A model generated the notes under the pieces. That model ran no database searches, was not told the DNA's origin, and saw nothing but the letters and a program-made list of their open reading frames with translations. Shown in pieces: positions 16,470 to 26,296 of a stretch of DNA of 64,000 nucleotides. The first letter of the stretch is position 1. The number at the start of each line of letters is the position of its first letter. Made by a program: the position numbers and the translations under genes. Source of the stretch: Clostridiales bacterium UBA1742 (GTDB lineage: Bacteria; Bacillota; Clostridia; TANB77; CAG-508); the NCBI GenBank assembly GCA_002314935.1, contig DCHW01000030.1, positions 1 to 64,000 on the forward strand. The letters run 5' to 3'.

Positions 16470-17227
16470 TGTATCACAATCTTAATAATGAAATTGCTGT
16501 TAGACCCAATAAAACGGTTTATAAAGATGAAAATAAAATAATAAAATTATTTGTTGAAAATTATACAAAAGCAAATGTTCTTAATGAGGCATTAAATCAA
16601 TCTAGAGTAGAAGAAGATACAGATTTAAATATTCCTAAACTTATGGAAGTATCTAAAATAGACAACAGATGGGCAATTGTTACTGAGTATATTGAAGGCA
16701 AAACGTTAGAGGAGTTACTTAAAGAAAATCCAGAAAAACAAGATGAATATATTGATTTATTTGTAAATATTCAATTAAATGTTTTATCAAAAACGGTACC
16801 ATTATTAACTACTCTTAAAGATAAATATAAAAGAAAATTAAAAGAAGCTAGTATTAATGAAAATATAAAATATGAATTATTGCAAAGATTAGATGGAATG
16901 AAAAATCATACAAAATTATGTCATGGTGATTTTAATTTAAGTAATATATTAATAAATGATAAAGGTGAATGCTTTATAATAGATTGGGCTCATGCAGCTC
17001 AAGGTAATGCTTCTGCAGATGCTGCAAAGACTTTCTTAAATTTGTCTATACAGGGAAAAGAAGAATTGGCTCAAAAATATTTAAATGTTTTTTCAGAAAA
17101 AAGTAATATTGGAAAGCATAATATTCAAAGATGGATTCCAATAGTTGCAGCTATTCAAATGAAAAATGCAAGCGAAACAGAAAAAGAATTGTTAAGTATT
17201 TGGACTGATATAGTAGATTACCAATAA
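16469..17227 (+). CDS. APH/choline-kinase-like phosphotransferase
   Basis: 252 residues. It has the kinase-like fold of aminoglycoside phosphotransferases: catalytic loop CHGDFNLSNIL (H-G-D-(x)4-N) and metal-binding FIIDWAHA. An EGKTLEELL helix and an AIVTEYI hinge precede them. The start codon overlaps the adhE stop region (TAATG), so it is co-translated with adhE. A role in resistance is not implied; many such proteins phosphorylate small metabolites. Why it is coupled to adhE is unknown. Confidence 0.8.
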   Translation: MYHNLNNEIAVRPNKTVYKDENKIIKLFVENYTKANVLNEALNQSRVEEDTDLNIPKLMEVSKIDNRWAIVTEYIEGKTLEELLKENPEKQDEYIDLFVNIQLNVLSKTVPLLTTLKDKYKRKLKEASINENIKYELLQRLDGMKNHTKLCHGDFNLSNILINDKGECFIIDWAHAAQGNASADAAKTFLNLSIQGKEELAQKYLNVFSEKSNIGKHNIQRWIPIVAAIQMKNASETEKELLSIWTDIVDYQ

Positions 17228-17228
17228 T

Positions 17229-17258
17229 AAAAAGTTGACTTTTACAAGTCAACTTTTT
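17229..17258. terminator. Terminator between the kinase gene and tspO
   Basis: AAAAAGTTGACTT pairs with AAGTCAACTTTTT around a short loop. It is symmetric, so it can serve the two convergent genes. Confidence 0.8.
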
Positions 17259-17261
17259 ATT

Positions 17262-17729
17262 TTATTTATTTAAGTAAAATACACTAAAGCTTAAAATACC
17301 AGCAAATATAAGCCAAATAAGATAAGGAATTTGTAAATAAGCAGCAGTTTTATTAGTTTTAGCAAAAAGATAAAACATATATGAAACTAATATAATTAAT
17401 GCAATTACCCATAGAAATCCTAGAAAGAATAGTCGAAGTTTGAAAAAAATAAGTGACCATAAACTGTTTAGTATAAGTTGGATAAAATAAATTATAATAG
17501 AAGTTTTTTTATATTCAGTGTCTTTGCTAGTAATAATTAGATAATAAGAAATCCCCATAAGTATATATAAAATTGCCCAAACTATTGGAAATAATATTCC
17601 TGGTGGGGCAAAGGGAGGTTTGTTAATAGAATTATAAATTTCTGTATTGTTTCCACTTAACCAAAATCCAATGCCTCCAGCAGCAAGAGGTATTGCTAAA
17701 CTTAATAATAATTTTTTTAAATTAATCAT
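17262..17729 (-). CDS. tspO: TspO/MBR family membrane protein
   Basis: 155 residues from the second Met (MINLKKLLL); the upstream GTGATG context favours it over the longer frame. Five membrane helices are visible. The family signatures are NKPPFAPPGILFPIVWAILYILMGISYYL (helices 1-2), the LNSLWSLIFF helix and a late PYLIWLIFAG. TspO proteins bind tetrapyrroles and cholesterol-like ligands and are linked to porphyrin handling and stress. It is a single-gene transcript between two terminators. Confidence 0.9.
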   Translation of the reverse strand: MINLKKLLLSLAIPLAAGGIGFWLSGNNTEIYNSINKPPFAPPGILFPIVWAILYILMGISYYLIITSKDTEYKKTSIIIYFIQLILNSLWSLIFFKLRLFFLGFLWVIALIILVSYMFYLFAKTNKTAAYLQIPYLIWLIFAGILSFSVFYLNK

Positions 17730-17760
17730 AACATCACCAAAAATAGTATATGTAAAAAAT

Positions 17761-17790
17761 AGCATTATATTCTAAATATAATGCTATTTT
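17761..17790. terminator. Bidirectional terminator upstream of tspO
   Basis: AGCATTATATT and ATATAATGCT form a stem with A and T runs on either side. It ends the minus-strand gene at 17818-18348. Confidence 0.7.
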
Positions 17791-17817
17791 TAGTATTTAA
17801 TAAAACAGGTAATTATT

Positions 17818-18348
17818 CTATGCTGAAATTTTTATTTTTGAAGAAAGTAAATTATTAAGTTTTAATTCTTCGTATTTTAATAAACCATTTTGTAATGCTT
17901 TTTTATATGATGTAGAATTTAATCTATATTTTGTTTTACAAAAAGCTTGTATTATTGTAGTGTTAATTATTTCTTCGTTATATTGCATAATGTCAGGGCT
18001 TATTGTAATAATTTTATTTTTGCATTTATAAAAACCAGAAGGTAGTTCTTCTATTTTGTAATCTTCGGGTGCAAATTTTAGAATGTGTCTAGCAATTTCC
18101 ATAGAATATTCTATTTGTGAATTTGCAATTTCTAAATATAATTTTTTTATTGCTAAATTTATTATTTCTGTATTATCTTTTCCTTTATATTTTTTTGGCA
18201 AAAATAGATCAATTTCTGTTTCTTTTTTATTTAAATTTATATCGGGATTATTAGTGTAGTTTATGTTTATTTTTAATACTTTTCCTAGAACACTTACTGC
18301 TAAATATGCTTTATTATTATTTCTACTTTTAAAATCTAAAATACTCAT
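17818..18348 (-). CDS. YgjP-like protein lacking a recognisable zinc motif
   Basis: 176 residues. The layout (β-rich N-terminus, then IDLFLPKKYKGK, and a NLAIKKLYLEIA helix) followed by an ITISPDIMQYNEEIINTTIIQAF segment recalls YgjP/WLM-type metallopeptidase-like proteins. In those, the corresponding place normally reads H-E-L-(x)-H; here it is QAFCKTKYR, so a catalytic zinc site is absent. It may be a pseudo-enzyme or the assignment may be wrong. It is transcribed alone, and the GGGGGATTGG stretch upstream of the start is a plausible ribosome site. Confidence 0.4.
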   Translation of the reverse strand: MSILDFKSRNNNKAYLAVSVLGKVLKININYTNNPDINLNKKETEIDLFLPKKYKGKDNTEIINLAIKKLYLEIANSQIEYSMEIARHILKFAPEDYKIEELPSGFYKCKNKIITISPDIMQYNEEIINTTIIQAFCKTKYRLNSTSYKKALQNGLLKYEELKLNNLLSSKIKISA

Positions 18349-18612
18349 AAACCAATCCCCCCTAAGGCAAACTTTAAAACTTATGTTCGCTAAACTAAAT
18401 ATATTTTACACACAAAAAATTTGTTTGTCAATATAAAAAATTAAAATTAAGCAAAAATTTATAGTTGTCAATAATTTTTGAAAATTTCACTGTAAAATAT
18501 CGTTATTTTATTAGCGAAAATTTCACCCATATGTAATCTCTAAGTTAATCCGCTTGCCACGGAGGCAGGCTCAAGATTTAATTTTTTAGGTATAAAATTC
18601 AATATTATAGAA

Positions 18613-18636
18613 TGTAGGGGCGATTTTAATCGCCCG
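18613..18636 (+). repeat. Dispersed GC-rich palindromic repeat, copy 1
   Basis: A 24-bp unit, TGTA followed by GGGGCGATTTTAATCGCCCG. The core GGGCGATT-TT-AATCGCCC is self-complementary. Exact copies are at 18723-18746 (inverted), 46463-46486 and 59113-59136, all outside genes. Confidence 0.85.
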
Positions 18637-18722
18637 ATAAAACATTTTATTAAATTTTATATTTATTTTTATGATTTATATAACATTAATTACAAATTTT
18701 TATTAGATGTATTTATCTTTGA

Positions 18723-18746
18723 CGGGCGATTAAAATCGCCCCTACA
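18723..18746 (-). repeat. Dispersed GC-rich palindromic repeat, copy 2 (inverted)
   Basis: The exact reverse complement of copy 1, 86 bases away, so the pair could also fold into one long hairpin. Confidence 0.85.
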
Positions 18747-18955
18747 AGGTGAAATATTTGCTTAGGAAGTTCTAAGGTGATATTATCATAAATTTACTAT
18801 TAAGCAAAAATTTATAGTTAGACAAAAAATAAAAAAAATGTTATAATGTAAAATATTTTTAATATAATAAAAATCTAACGGAAACTAAGGATTCAATTGA
18901 CTTTTATGGAAAAAAGTGGTAATATTAAATGCGTTAAATTAAATAGGAGAGTGTA

Positions 18956-19810
18956 ATGAAAGAATTATTTATAGATATAATAAAAGATACATTAATAGAT
19001 GGAGCAAAAATACTTCCATTTTTATTTATAACATATTTATTAATGGAATATATTGAACATAAAACAAGTACAAAAACGAAAAAAATAATAAAAAAATCAG
19101 GTAATTTTGGACCAATAATTGGAGGATTTTTAGGTGCAATTCCACAATGTGGTTTTTCTGTTGCAGCTACTAATTTTTATGCAGGAAGAATTATTACTTT
19201 AGGAACATTATTTTCTATTTATTTATCAACATCAGATGAAATGCTTCCCATTTTAATATCTAGGCAACAAAATATAGGTCTTATTTTAGAAATACTTGCT
19301 ATAAAGGTTGCAATTGGAATTTTAGCAGGTGTAATAATTGATTTTGTTTTAAGAATTACAAAAAAAGAAAATAATGATGAATCAATAAAAGAAATATGCG
19401 AACATGAACATTGTCATTGCGAAGACGGAATATTAAAATCAGCTATAAAACATACAATAAGTATTCTTATATATATTTTAATAATATCATTTGTATTAGG
19501 AATTGCAATTGAATTAATTGGAGAAGATAGAATATCAGAAATAATATCTAGTAATATTATATTAGGGCCTGTAATATCTTCATTAATTGGTCTTATTCCA
19601 AACTGTGGATCATCTGTTGTCCTTACGGAATTGTATATTGATGGTGTTTTAAATATGTCAAGTATGATAGCGGGATTATTAGTAAACGCAGGATTAGGAT
19701 TAATGGTTTTATTTAAAGTTAATAAAAATTTAAAAGAAAATATAGAAATTGTAGGGACATTATATTTAATAGGTGTAATATCTGGTGTGGTTTTAGGATT
19801 TATTATCTAA
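18956..19810 (+). CDS. Putative metal/oxyanion permease (ArsP_2, putative manganese transporter type)
   Basis: 284 residues with eight to nine predicted membrane segments in two halves. Each half has a re-entrant-like GG-FLGAIPQCG(F/S) / GLIPNCGSS motif (about 62-72 and 214-224), the hallmark of ArsP-like permeases. The cytosolic loop between the halves carries CEHEHCHCED (about 147-156), a likely metal-binding patch. Relatives are annotated as putative manganese exporters or organoarsenical permeases; the substrate here is open. No riboswitch is recognised upstream. It lies nine bases before mreD and may be cotranscribed with it. Confidence 0.75.
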   Translation: MKELFIDIIKDTLIDGAKILPFLFITYLLMEYIEHKTSTKTKKIIKKSGNFGPIIGGFLGAIPQCGFSVAATNFYAGRIITLGTLFSIYLSTSDEMLPILISRQQNIGLILEILAIKVAIGILAGVIIDFVLRITKKENNDESIKEICEHEHCHCEDGILKSAIKHTISILIYILIISFVLGIAIELIGEDRISEIISSNIILGPVISSLIGLIPNCGSSVVLTELYIDGVLNMSSMIAGLLVNAGLGLMVLFKVNKNLKENIEIVGTLYLIGVISGVVLGFII

Positions 19811-19819
19811 AGGAGAAAC

Positions 19820-20353
19820 ATGAAAAAAGTAATAGCATTTATAAACATATTCATAGCTTTTTTAATTGTATATTTTGTGCAAGCCAATTTTTTTAGTTGG
19901 TTTAATATTGGTGGAATAATGCCAAATCTTTTTATAATTTTAATGGTATTTATAGGTGCTTTTATGAACAAATATTATGGATTTGCAACTGGTGTAGTTT
20001 TAGGATTACTTTTAGATTTTTTTATAGGAAAAGTAATTGGAATTAATTCTATAATTTTAGGAATAGCTGGTTTGTTAGGTGGTATTTTTACTAAAACTTT
20101 TTCAAAAGATAATAAGATGACTATGATGGTACAAGTTATGGTAACAACATTAGTATGTGAAATAATTTCATATGGATATCAAATAATTTTATTTGGATTA
20201 AAAATTGAAATAGTTACATTTATAAAAATAATTGTAATAGAAGCGTTATATAATACAATATTATTGATAATATTATATCCATTTTTACATAAGATAGGGG
20301 ATAAACTAGAACAAACATTTACTAAAGATAAAATTTTAACAAGATATTATTAA
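19820..20353 (+). CDS. mreD: Rod shape-determining protein MreD
   Basis: 177 residues with five or six membrane helices and the family-typical Asn/Gly-rich early region (GGIMPNLFIILMVFIGAFM) and FATGVVLGLLLDFF. It belongs to the elongasome and links MreC/MreB to PBP2. AAAGGAG lies seven bases before ATG. mreB and mreC, normally just upstream, are replaced here by the metal permease. PBP2 and minC follow in the usual order. Confidence 0.85.
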   Translation: MKKVIAFINIFIAFLIVYFVQANFFSWFNIGGIMPNLFIILMVFIGAFMNKYYGFATGVVLGLLLDFFIGKVIGINSIILGIAGLLGGIFTKTFSKDNKMTMMVQVMVTTLVCEIISYGYQIILFGLKIEIVTFIKIIVIEALYNTILLIILYPFLHKIGDKLEQTFTKDKILTRYY

Positions 20354-20376
20354 TGAGAGGAAATGTTTAATATAAT

Positions 20377-22464
20377 ATGGATAAAAAAAACGTAAGATAT
20401 AACATAGTAGTTGTTTTAATTTATATTATAGGTATAGCATTATTAGTACAGCTTTTTAACTTACAGATAGTACATGGTGATGAATATTTAGAAACTTCAA
20501 GTACTAGATTAACTAGGGAAACAACAATTGTAGCAGCAAGAGGAAATATTCTAGATAGAAACGGAAATATAATAGCAGGAACTACAACAAGATATAGTTT
20601 GGAAATTTATAAAAGTAAAATTGATAATGAAACATTAAATAATACAATATTAAGTATTATAAATGTTTTAGAGAGTAATGGAGATAAATATAAAGATAGT
20701 TTTCCAATTAGTGTAAATCCAATAGAATTTACTAAAAGTGATGAAACAATAAAAAAATGGTTGGAAGAAAACAATTTAGATGAAAACTTAACAGCAGCAG
20801 AAGCTTTATACAAATTTAAAGATAAATATTCTATAAACAATGAAAATATTGAAGAAATAAGAAAAATAATTAGTGTAAGATATGGTATACAAATTAATGG
20901 ATATAGTGCAATGAGTTCTTATATAATATCTAGTGATATTTCTAAGGAAAGTGTTGCAATATTTGAGGAACAAAAATTAAATTATCCAGGAATTTCAATT
21001 GAGCAGAAGGCAGTTAGAGAGTATGAGTACGGCAGTTTATCATCACATATATTGGGGTATATCGGGAAAATTAATTCTACAGAATTAGAAAATAACGAAG
21101 GTTATTCTATGAATGATTACATTGGAAAAACTGGAATTGAGTATGTTTACGAAAAATTTTTAAAAGGAAAAAACGGAACAAAGCAAACAGATATGTCTGT
21201 TGATGGAACTATTACCGGGGAATATGTAACAGCAGAAGCAGAACAGGGAAACGATGTTGTATTAACTATAGATGCAAATTTACAAAATAAAACGGAAGAA
21301 GCTTTAAAAAATACAATTGAAAAAATAAAAAATGGTGGATTCGGAAAAGCGTATGAGGCAAAGGGTGGAGCAGCTGTTGTTTTAGATGTAAAAACAGGAG
21401 AGGTATTAGCTTTAGCTAGTTATCCTGATTATGAACCAGAGCTTTTTATAGATGGTATAAGCGAAGAAAAATGGTCTGAATATAATAATGAAAAGAACAA
21501 TAGTTTATTAAATAGGGCAGTTCAAAGTGCTTATGCACCAGGTTCAACTTTTAAAATGGTTACTGCAACTGCTGGATTGGAAACTGGCGGAGTAACTGCA
21601 AATGAATTAATTGTTGATACAGGAATTTATCATGCTGGTGGTGGATATAATCCAAGATGTTGGTATTATAATGAGTATGGAACTGGACATGGTGCCTTAA
21701 ATGTATCAGATGCAATTAAAAATTCGTGTAACTATTATTTTTATGAAGTTGCTTCCAGAATTGGAATTGAGAATATAGAAAAATATGCAAGATATTTTGG
21801 ATTGGGAGACAAAACAAATATTGAATTAATTGGAGAACTTTCAGGAACTCTTGCAGGCAAAACTTTATATAAAAAATTGGGACAAACATGGTATGATGGA
21901 ATTGCATTATCTGCAGCAATTGGACAAGCAGAGAATAATTTTACACCTATACAAATGGCTAGATATATTGCAATGCTTGCGAATGGTGGAAACAAAATAG
22001 ATGTTACTTTAATTAAAGATATAGTTAATGCACAAGATAATACATCATGTGTAACAAAAGAAGAAATTAAAAACTACACTTATGAAAAATTAAATTTATC
22101 AGATACGGAAACAGAAGATTTAAATATAAAAGAAGAAACAATTTCAGCGGTGCTTGAGGGAATGAAATCTGTTACAACAGAAACTGGAGGAACGGCATAT
22201 TCAATATTTAAAGATTTTCCAATAGAGGTTGGTGGAAAAACTGGATCAGCAGAAACTTGGAATGATGAAGTAAATGCATGGTTTGTTGGATTTGCTCCAT
22301 ATGATGAACCAGAAATTGCGGTTGTTGTGTTAATAGAAAATGGATGGCATGGATCATATACAGCTGAAGTTGTAAGGGATGTAATGGCGGAGTATTTTAA
22401 AGTTAATGAAGAAATAAAAGAAGATAAAACAGCCATACCATATACTGAACAAAATAATGATTAA
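20377..22464 (+). CDS. mrdA: Penicillin-binding protein 2 (elongation transpeptidase)
   Basis: 695 residues. One N-terminal membrane anchor (about 8-29) is followed by the dimerisation domain with AARGNILDRNG and an IGKTGIEYVYEKFL-K-G region. The transpeptidase domain has catalytic SxxK in APGSTFKMVTA, SxN in SCNYYF and KTG in VGGKTGSAET. It cross-links peptidoglycan during side-wall growth. Its position after mreD and before minC is the classical clostridial order, which favours PBP2 over SpoVD. Confidence 0.93.
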   Translation: MDKKNVRYNIVVVLIYIIGIALLVQLFNLQIVHGDEYLETSSTRLTRETTIVAARGNILDRNGNIIAGTTTRYSLEIYKSKIDNETLNNTILSIINVLESNGDKYKDSFPISVNPIEFTKSDETIKKWLEENNLDENLTAAEALYKFKDKYSINNENIEEIRKIISVRYGIQINGYSAMSSYIISSDISKESVAIFEEQKLNYPGISIEQKAVREYEYGSLSSHILGYIGKINSTELENNEGYSMNDYIGKTGIEYVYEKFLKGKNGTKQTDMSVDGTITGEYVTAEAEQGNDVVLTIDANLQNKTEEALKNTIEKIKNGGFGKAYEAKGGAAVVLDVKTGEVLALASYPDYEPELFIDGISEEKWSEYNNEKNNSLLNRAVQSAYAPGSTFKMVTATAGLETGGVTANELIVDTGIYHAGGGYNPRCWYYNEYGTGHGALNVSDAIKNSCNYYFYEVASRIGIENIEKYARYFGLGDKTNIELIGELSGTLAGKTLYKKLGQTWYDGIALSAAIGQAENNFTPIQMARYIAMLANGGNKIDVTLIKDIVNAQDNTSCVTKEEIKNYTYEKLNLSDTETEDLNIKEETISAVLEGMKSVTTETGGTAYSIFKDFPIEVGGKTGSAETWNDEVNAWFVGFAPYDEPEIAVVVLIENGWHGSYTAEVVRDVMAEYFKVNEEIKEDKTAIPYTEQNND

Positions 22465-22491
22465 AAACAAAAATAAAACGGAGGAATAGTT

Positions 22492-23103
22492 ATGAGAAAT
22501 TCTGTAGGAATTAGTATGAAAAAGGACGAAATTTTAATTAGATTAAGTGAAGGAGCTACACATAAAGAAATAATTGAATGTTTAAATAAAAAAATACCTG
22601 CATTGAAAAAATTGTATAAAACAGAAAAGACACCTATATGTGTTACAGGTAAGGTATTAAAGAATAAGGAAATTGATCAAATAAAAAAAATTATTAGAGA
22701 TGAAATAGACGTTGAAATAACATTTGATAGTCCAAAGGAACTTGGTTTGCATGGAATAAAAAAGGCCTTTGAAAAAGATGTTGAAGATTCAGAAACAAAA
22801 TTTTATAAAGGTAGTGTAAGATCTGGACAAAAAATTGAATTTGAAGGAAGTCTTGTAATTCTTGGGGATGTAAATGGTGGAGCAGAGGTAATTGCAGGGG
22901 AAAATATAGTTGTATTAGGAGTTTTAAGGGGATTAGCTCATGCAGGTGCTAAAGGTAATAAAAAGGCAATAATTGCATCTAGCAGAATTGAATCTCCTCA
23001 AATAAGAATTTCAAATATTGTAAAAGAATTTGAAAAAGAAGATATTGATGATCAAAATTATAGAGTTGCATTTATTCAAGATGATAACTTGGAGCTTGAA
23101 TAA
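22492..23103 (+). CDS. minC: Septum site-determining protein MinC
   Basis: 203 residues. The N-terminal domain (about 1-75) is followed by the C-terminal β-helix from TKFYKGSVRSGQKIEFEGSLVILGDVNGGAEVIAGENIVVLGVLRG, the signature of MinC. It blocks FtsZ polymerisation away from midcell and needs MinD for membrane placement. CGGAGGAAT precedes ATG 22492. minD and minE, expected next, are not in the window; instead about 170 bases without a convincing gene follow. Confidence 0.93.
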   Translation: MRNSVGISMKKDEILIRLSEGATHKEIIECLNKKIPALKKLYKTEKTPICVTGKVLKNKEIDQIKKIIRDEIDVEITFDSPKELGLHGIKKAFEKDVEDSETKFYKGSVRSGQKIEFEGSLVILGDVNGGAEVIAGENIVVLGVLRGLAHAGAKGNKKAIIASSRIESPQIRISNIVKEFEKEDIDDQNYRVAFIQDDNLELE

Positions 23104-23275
23104 AATTCATGATAATAGCAATAAAATTAACGACAGGAATAAAAGCTGGTCTTTTATTCCTTCTTTGTATAAAAAGAAAATTAGACAAAGAAGTAAAAGA
23201 TCATCAAAAGATAAAGAAATACCAAAAAAATTAAAACCACTTTCATAATTAGTTATATGTAATAAGTCATATAAA

Positions 23276-23665
23276 TTATTTATCATTACTATTACCACCA
23301 TTCATAAAAGGAAAAACATCCATTACTTTGCTCATATTCATGAGTTGAATGTATTGATCTACTTTACTTTTACGAGATTCATTTAAATATGGCTTTAAAG
23401 ATTTTAATAAATTTGAACGAGGATCATCTTTTGTATTCATTTTATCTATTATTTTTTTCATTTTTATAATAGTTTCAAAATCTATGTTGTTGTTAAAATT
23501 TTGATTTTCTGAAGTTGTATTATTATCAGAACTAGTGGAGCTATTATCTTTGGATTGATTATTAAACATATTAAATACATTATTTATATTATCTTGAGAA
23601 ATATTATTGTCTTTCGCAAAAGTATTTATTTTTTTAATAATATCAGACATATCTTCACTATTCAC
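23276..23665 (-). CDS. Small hypothetical protein, Asn-rich middle
   Basis: 129 residues, unrecognised. A short helical N-terminus (MSDIIKKINTFAK) is followed by a low-complexity Asn/Ser-rich linker (about 30-60). A helical C-terminal domain (FETIIKMKKIIDKM, then LLKSLKPYLNESRKSKVDQYIQL) ends in a Gly/Asn tail. The C-terminal helix pattern resembles small clostridial proteins of unknown function. It is translated 11 bases after the 49-residue upstream gene. Confidence 0.6.
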   Translation of the reverse strand: MNSEDMSDIIKKINTFAKDNNISQDNINNVFNMFNNQSKDNSSTSSDNNTTSENQNFNNNIDFETIIKMKKIIDKMNTKDDPRSNLLKSLKPYLNESRKSKVDQYIQLMNMSKVMDVFPFMNGGNSNDK

Positions 23666-23676
23666 AATAAACCACC

Positions 23677-23826
23677 TTATTTGTTTTTGTTAATTTCTTT
23701 AAAAATTTCATCCTTATTTTTATTTTGTAAAATATAATTTGCCTTTTCAAGACCTGCTTCTAAATCTTTTTTATCCATTTTAGAAAGCATATTAAGCATT
23801 TGTGAAATATCAATATTGTTATTCAT
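23677..23826 (-). CDS. 49-aa hypothetical protein
   Basis: Below usual ORF length limits. ATG at 23826-23824 is preceded by AGGAGTGAT. The peptide (ISQMLNMLSKMDKKDLEAGLEKANYILQ) is helical, amphipathic and coding-like. It ends 11 bases before the next gene on the same strand, so the two form a small operon of unknown function. Confidence 0.6.
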   Translation of the reverse strand: MNNNIDISQMLNMLSKMDKKDLEAGLEKANYILQNKNKDEIFKEINKNK

Positions 23827-23904
23827 GTAATCACTCCTAGTTAAATATATGTATTAATATTATATGTTATTCAAGTCAAATAAAAATGTGATAATTTAAC
23901 ATAT

Positions 23905-23932
23905 AAAAAACTGCCTAAAAGGCAGTTTTAAT
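23905..23932 (-). terminator. Terminator of purA
   Basis: AAAACTGCC (23907-23915) pairs with GGCAGTTTT (23921-23929). The T run lies on the minus strand, downstream of purA. Confidence 0.8.
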
Positions 23933-23946
23933 CTTTTTATTATGTA

Positions 23947-25227
<1,281 letters not shown>

Positions 25228-25230
25228 CTA

Positions 25231-25266
25231 AAAAAAATTATGTTCTTCCCTGTTGAAGAACATAAT
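25231..25266 (-). terminator. Terminator between cdd and purA
   Basis: On the minus strand TATGTTCTTC pairs with GAAGAACATA, followed by eight T. It ends only a few bases before the purA ribosome site, so it could also act as an attenuator of purA. Confidence 0.75.
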
Positions 25267-25328
25267 TATTATCATACAAATATGCAAAAAAGTCAAGCCC
25301 GAAGATGGTATTATCCCTAAAAGATACG

Positions 25329-25721
25329 TTATATTTTAAAACCATTAGGTAGTAGATCATTAATGGTATATTCTGTAATAGTTTCATTTTCTGATAAAAC
25401 ATAAATTTTAAAGTTGTTATCAACAAATTCACTAATAAATTGTCTACAATATCCACATGGTAAACAATTGTTTAAAGTATCTTTAGAAGTACCTCCGCAA
25501 ATTAAAATATGTTCAAAATCTTTTTCTCCTTCGGAAATAGCCTTTATAAATGCTACTCTTTCTGCACAAATAGCCTGTATACCGTGATTTTCTATATTAC
25601 AGCCTGAGTAAATTTTACCAGATTTTGTTTTTAATGCTGTACCCACATAATACTTGCTATATGGCGCGTAAGAATAATTTCTTGTATTTTTTGCAATTTT
25701 AATTTCATTAGATAAATTCAT
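25329..25721 (-). CDS. cdd: Cytidine deaminase
   Basis: 130 residues, typical of the homotetrameric class. The zinc site is complete: SGCNIENH, CAERVA (Cys and catalytic Glu) and PCGYCRQ. It deaminates cytidine and deoxycytidine in pyrimidine salvage. AGAGGTG precedes the start. It is transcribed alone or with purA. Confidence 0.95.
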   Translation of the reverse strand: MNLSNEIKIAKNTRNYSYAPYSKYYVGTALKTKSGKIYSGCNIENHGIQAICAERVAFIKAISEGEKDFEHILICGGTSKDTLNNCLPCGYCRQFISEFVDNNFKIYVLSENETITEYTINDLLPNGFKI

Positions 25722-25821
25722 AGCACACCTCTTTTTAAAAAAATATATAGTATACCTAAGTTAATGTCAAATATAAAAAAACAGTAATAAAATAGTTTAT
25801 TAATTAGATAAGATATTTTCA

Positions 25822-25863
25822 CTCAAATCATTAAATGTATAATTTAACGATTTGAGTTTTTTT
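25822..25863 (+). terminator. Terminator-like hairpin in the murA leader
   Basis: CTCAAATC-(x)-TTAAAT pairs with ATTTAA-(x)-GATTTGAG, followed by seven T on the plus strand. No plus-strand gene lies upstream within 2 kb, so it either attenuates a murA transcript starting before 25820 or ends a short RNA. Confidence 0.5.
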
Positions 25864-25939
25864 ATTGTGATTGATTGTAACTTTTTATTTATATTAAACA
25901 TAATATATAACAAAAGTTTACTTTGAAAGGATGAATCAA

Positions 25940-26296
25940 ATGGCAAGTTATATAATTAATGGTGGAAAAAAATTAGAGGGTGAATTGAACGTGTCTGGTT
26001 CTAAAAATGCATCATTGCCTATAATAGCTGCTACAATTTTAAGTGGAAAAGTAACAAATTTATATAATGTTCCCAATATACATGATACTAAAATAACTTT
26101 AAAAATATTACAAATTTTAGGTTGCAAAGTAGATAAGAAAAATGGTAAAATAATTGTGGATTCTAAGGACATAAATAAGTATGAAATTCCAGACAATTTA
26201 ATGAGACAAATGAGATCATCTGTAGTATTAGCAGGTGCATTAATTGGAAGATTTAAAAAGGCTGTTTTTTCTTATCCAGGGGATTACGATATTTGA
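25940..26296 (+). pseudogene. murA: murA 5' part (split by mobile element)
   Basis: The first ~118 codons of UDP-N-acetylglucosamine 1-carboxyvinyltransferase: GGKKLEGELNVSGSKNASLPIIAATIL (substrate Lys in SGSKN) and LMRQMRSSVVLAGALIGRF. The second ATG (25940) has better spacing from GAAAGG than 25931. Reading ends PGDYDI-stop instead of the normal PGGCDIG. The mobile element begins at the codons for the catalytic Cys (Cys115 in E. coli numbering). The product lacks the catalytic loop and domain 2, so it cannot work. The other half resumes at 37435. Confidence 0.93.
26277..26293 (+). repeat. attL of the murA element
   Basis: CAGGGGATTACGATATT, matching attR at 37427-37443 in 15 of 17 bases. 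The first six (CAGGGG) are identical. Crossover within CAGGGG rebuilds a normal PGGCDIG in MurA; crossover in CGATATT would give Tyr instead of the catalytic Cys, so the former is preferred. Confidence 0.85.

Larger units (their letters stand above)
18349..18955. other. 607-bp intergenic region with composite repeats
   Basis: No credible gene is present. It holds a 21-bp perfect direct repeat (18446-18466 and 18799-18819), a GC-rich hairpin (GCTTGCC 18552-18558 with GGCAGGC 18564-18570), and a perfect inverted pair of the dispersed 24-bp palindromic element (18613-18636 and 18723-18746). It lies between two divergent genes. Confidence 0.7.

Noticed and set aside
18540..18600. GC-rich hairpin GCTTGCC…GGCAGGC as a riboswitch
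   Set aside because: Too short, with no conserved core, and placed far from either start codon; treated as part of the repeat-rich gap.
23109..23234. Short ORF of 41 codons (MIIAIKLTTGIKAGLL…) just after minC, and an overlapping ORF to 23248
   Set aside because: No ribosome site, low-complexity Lys-rich ends in both frames, and no sign of a MinD or MinE start; more likely non-coding.
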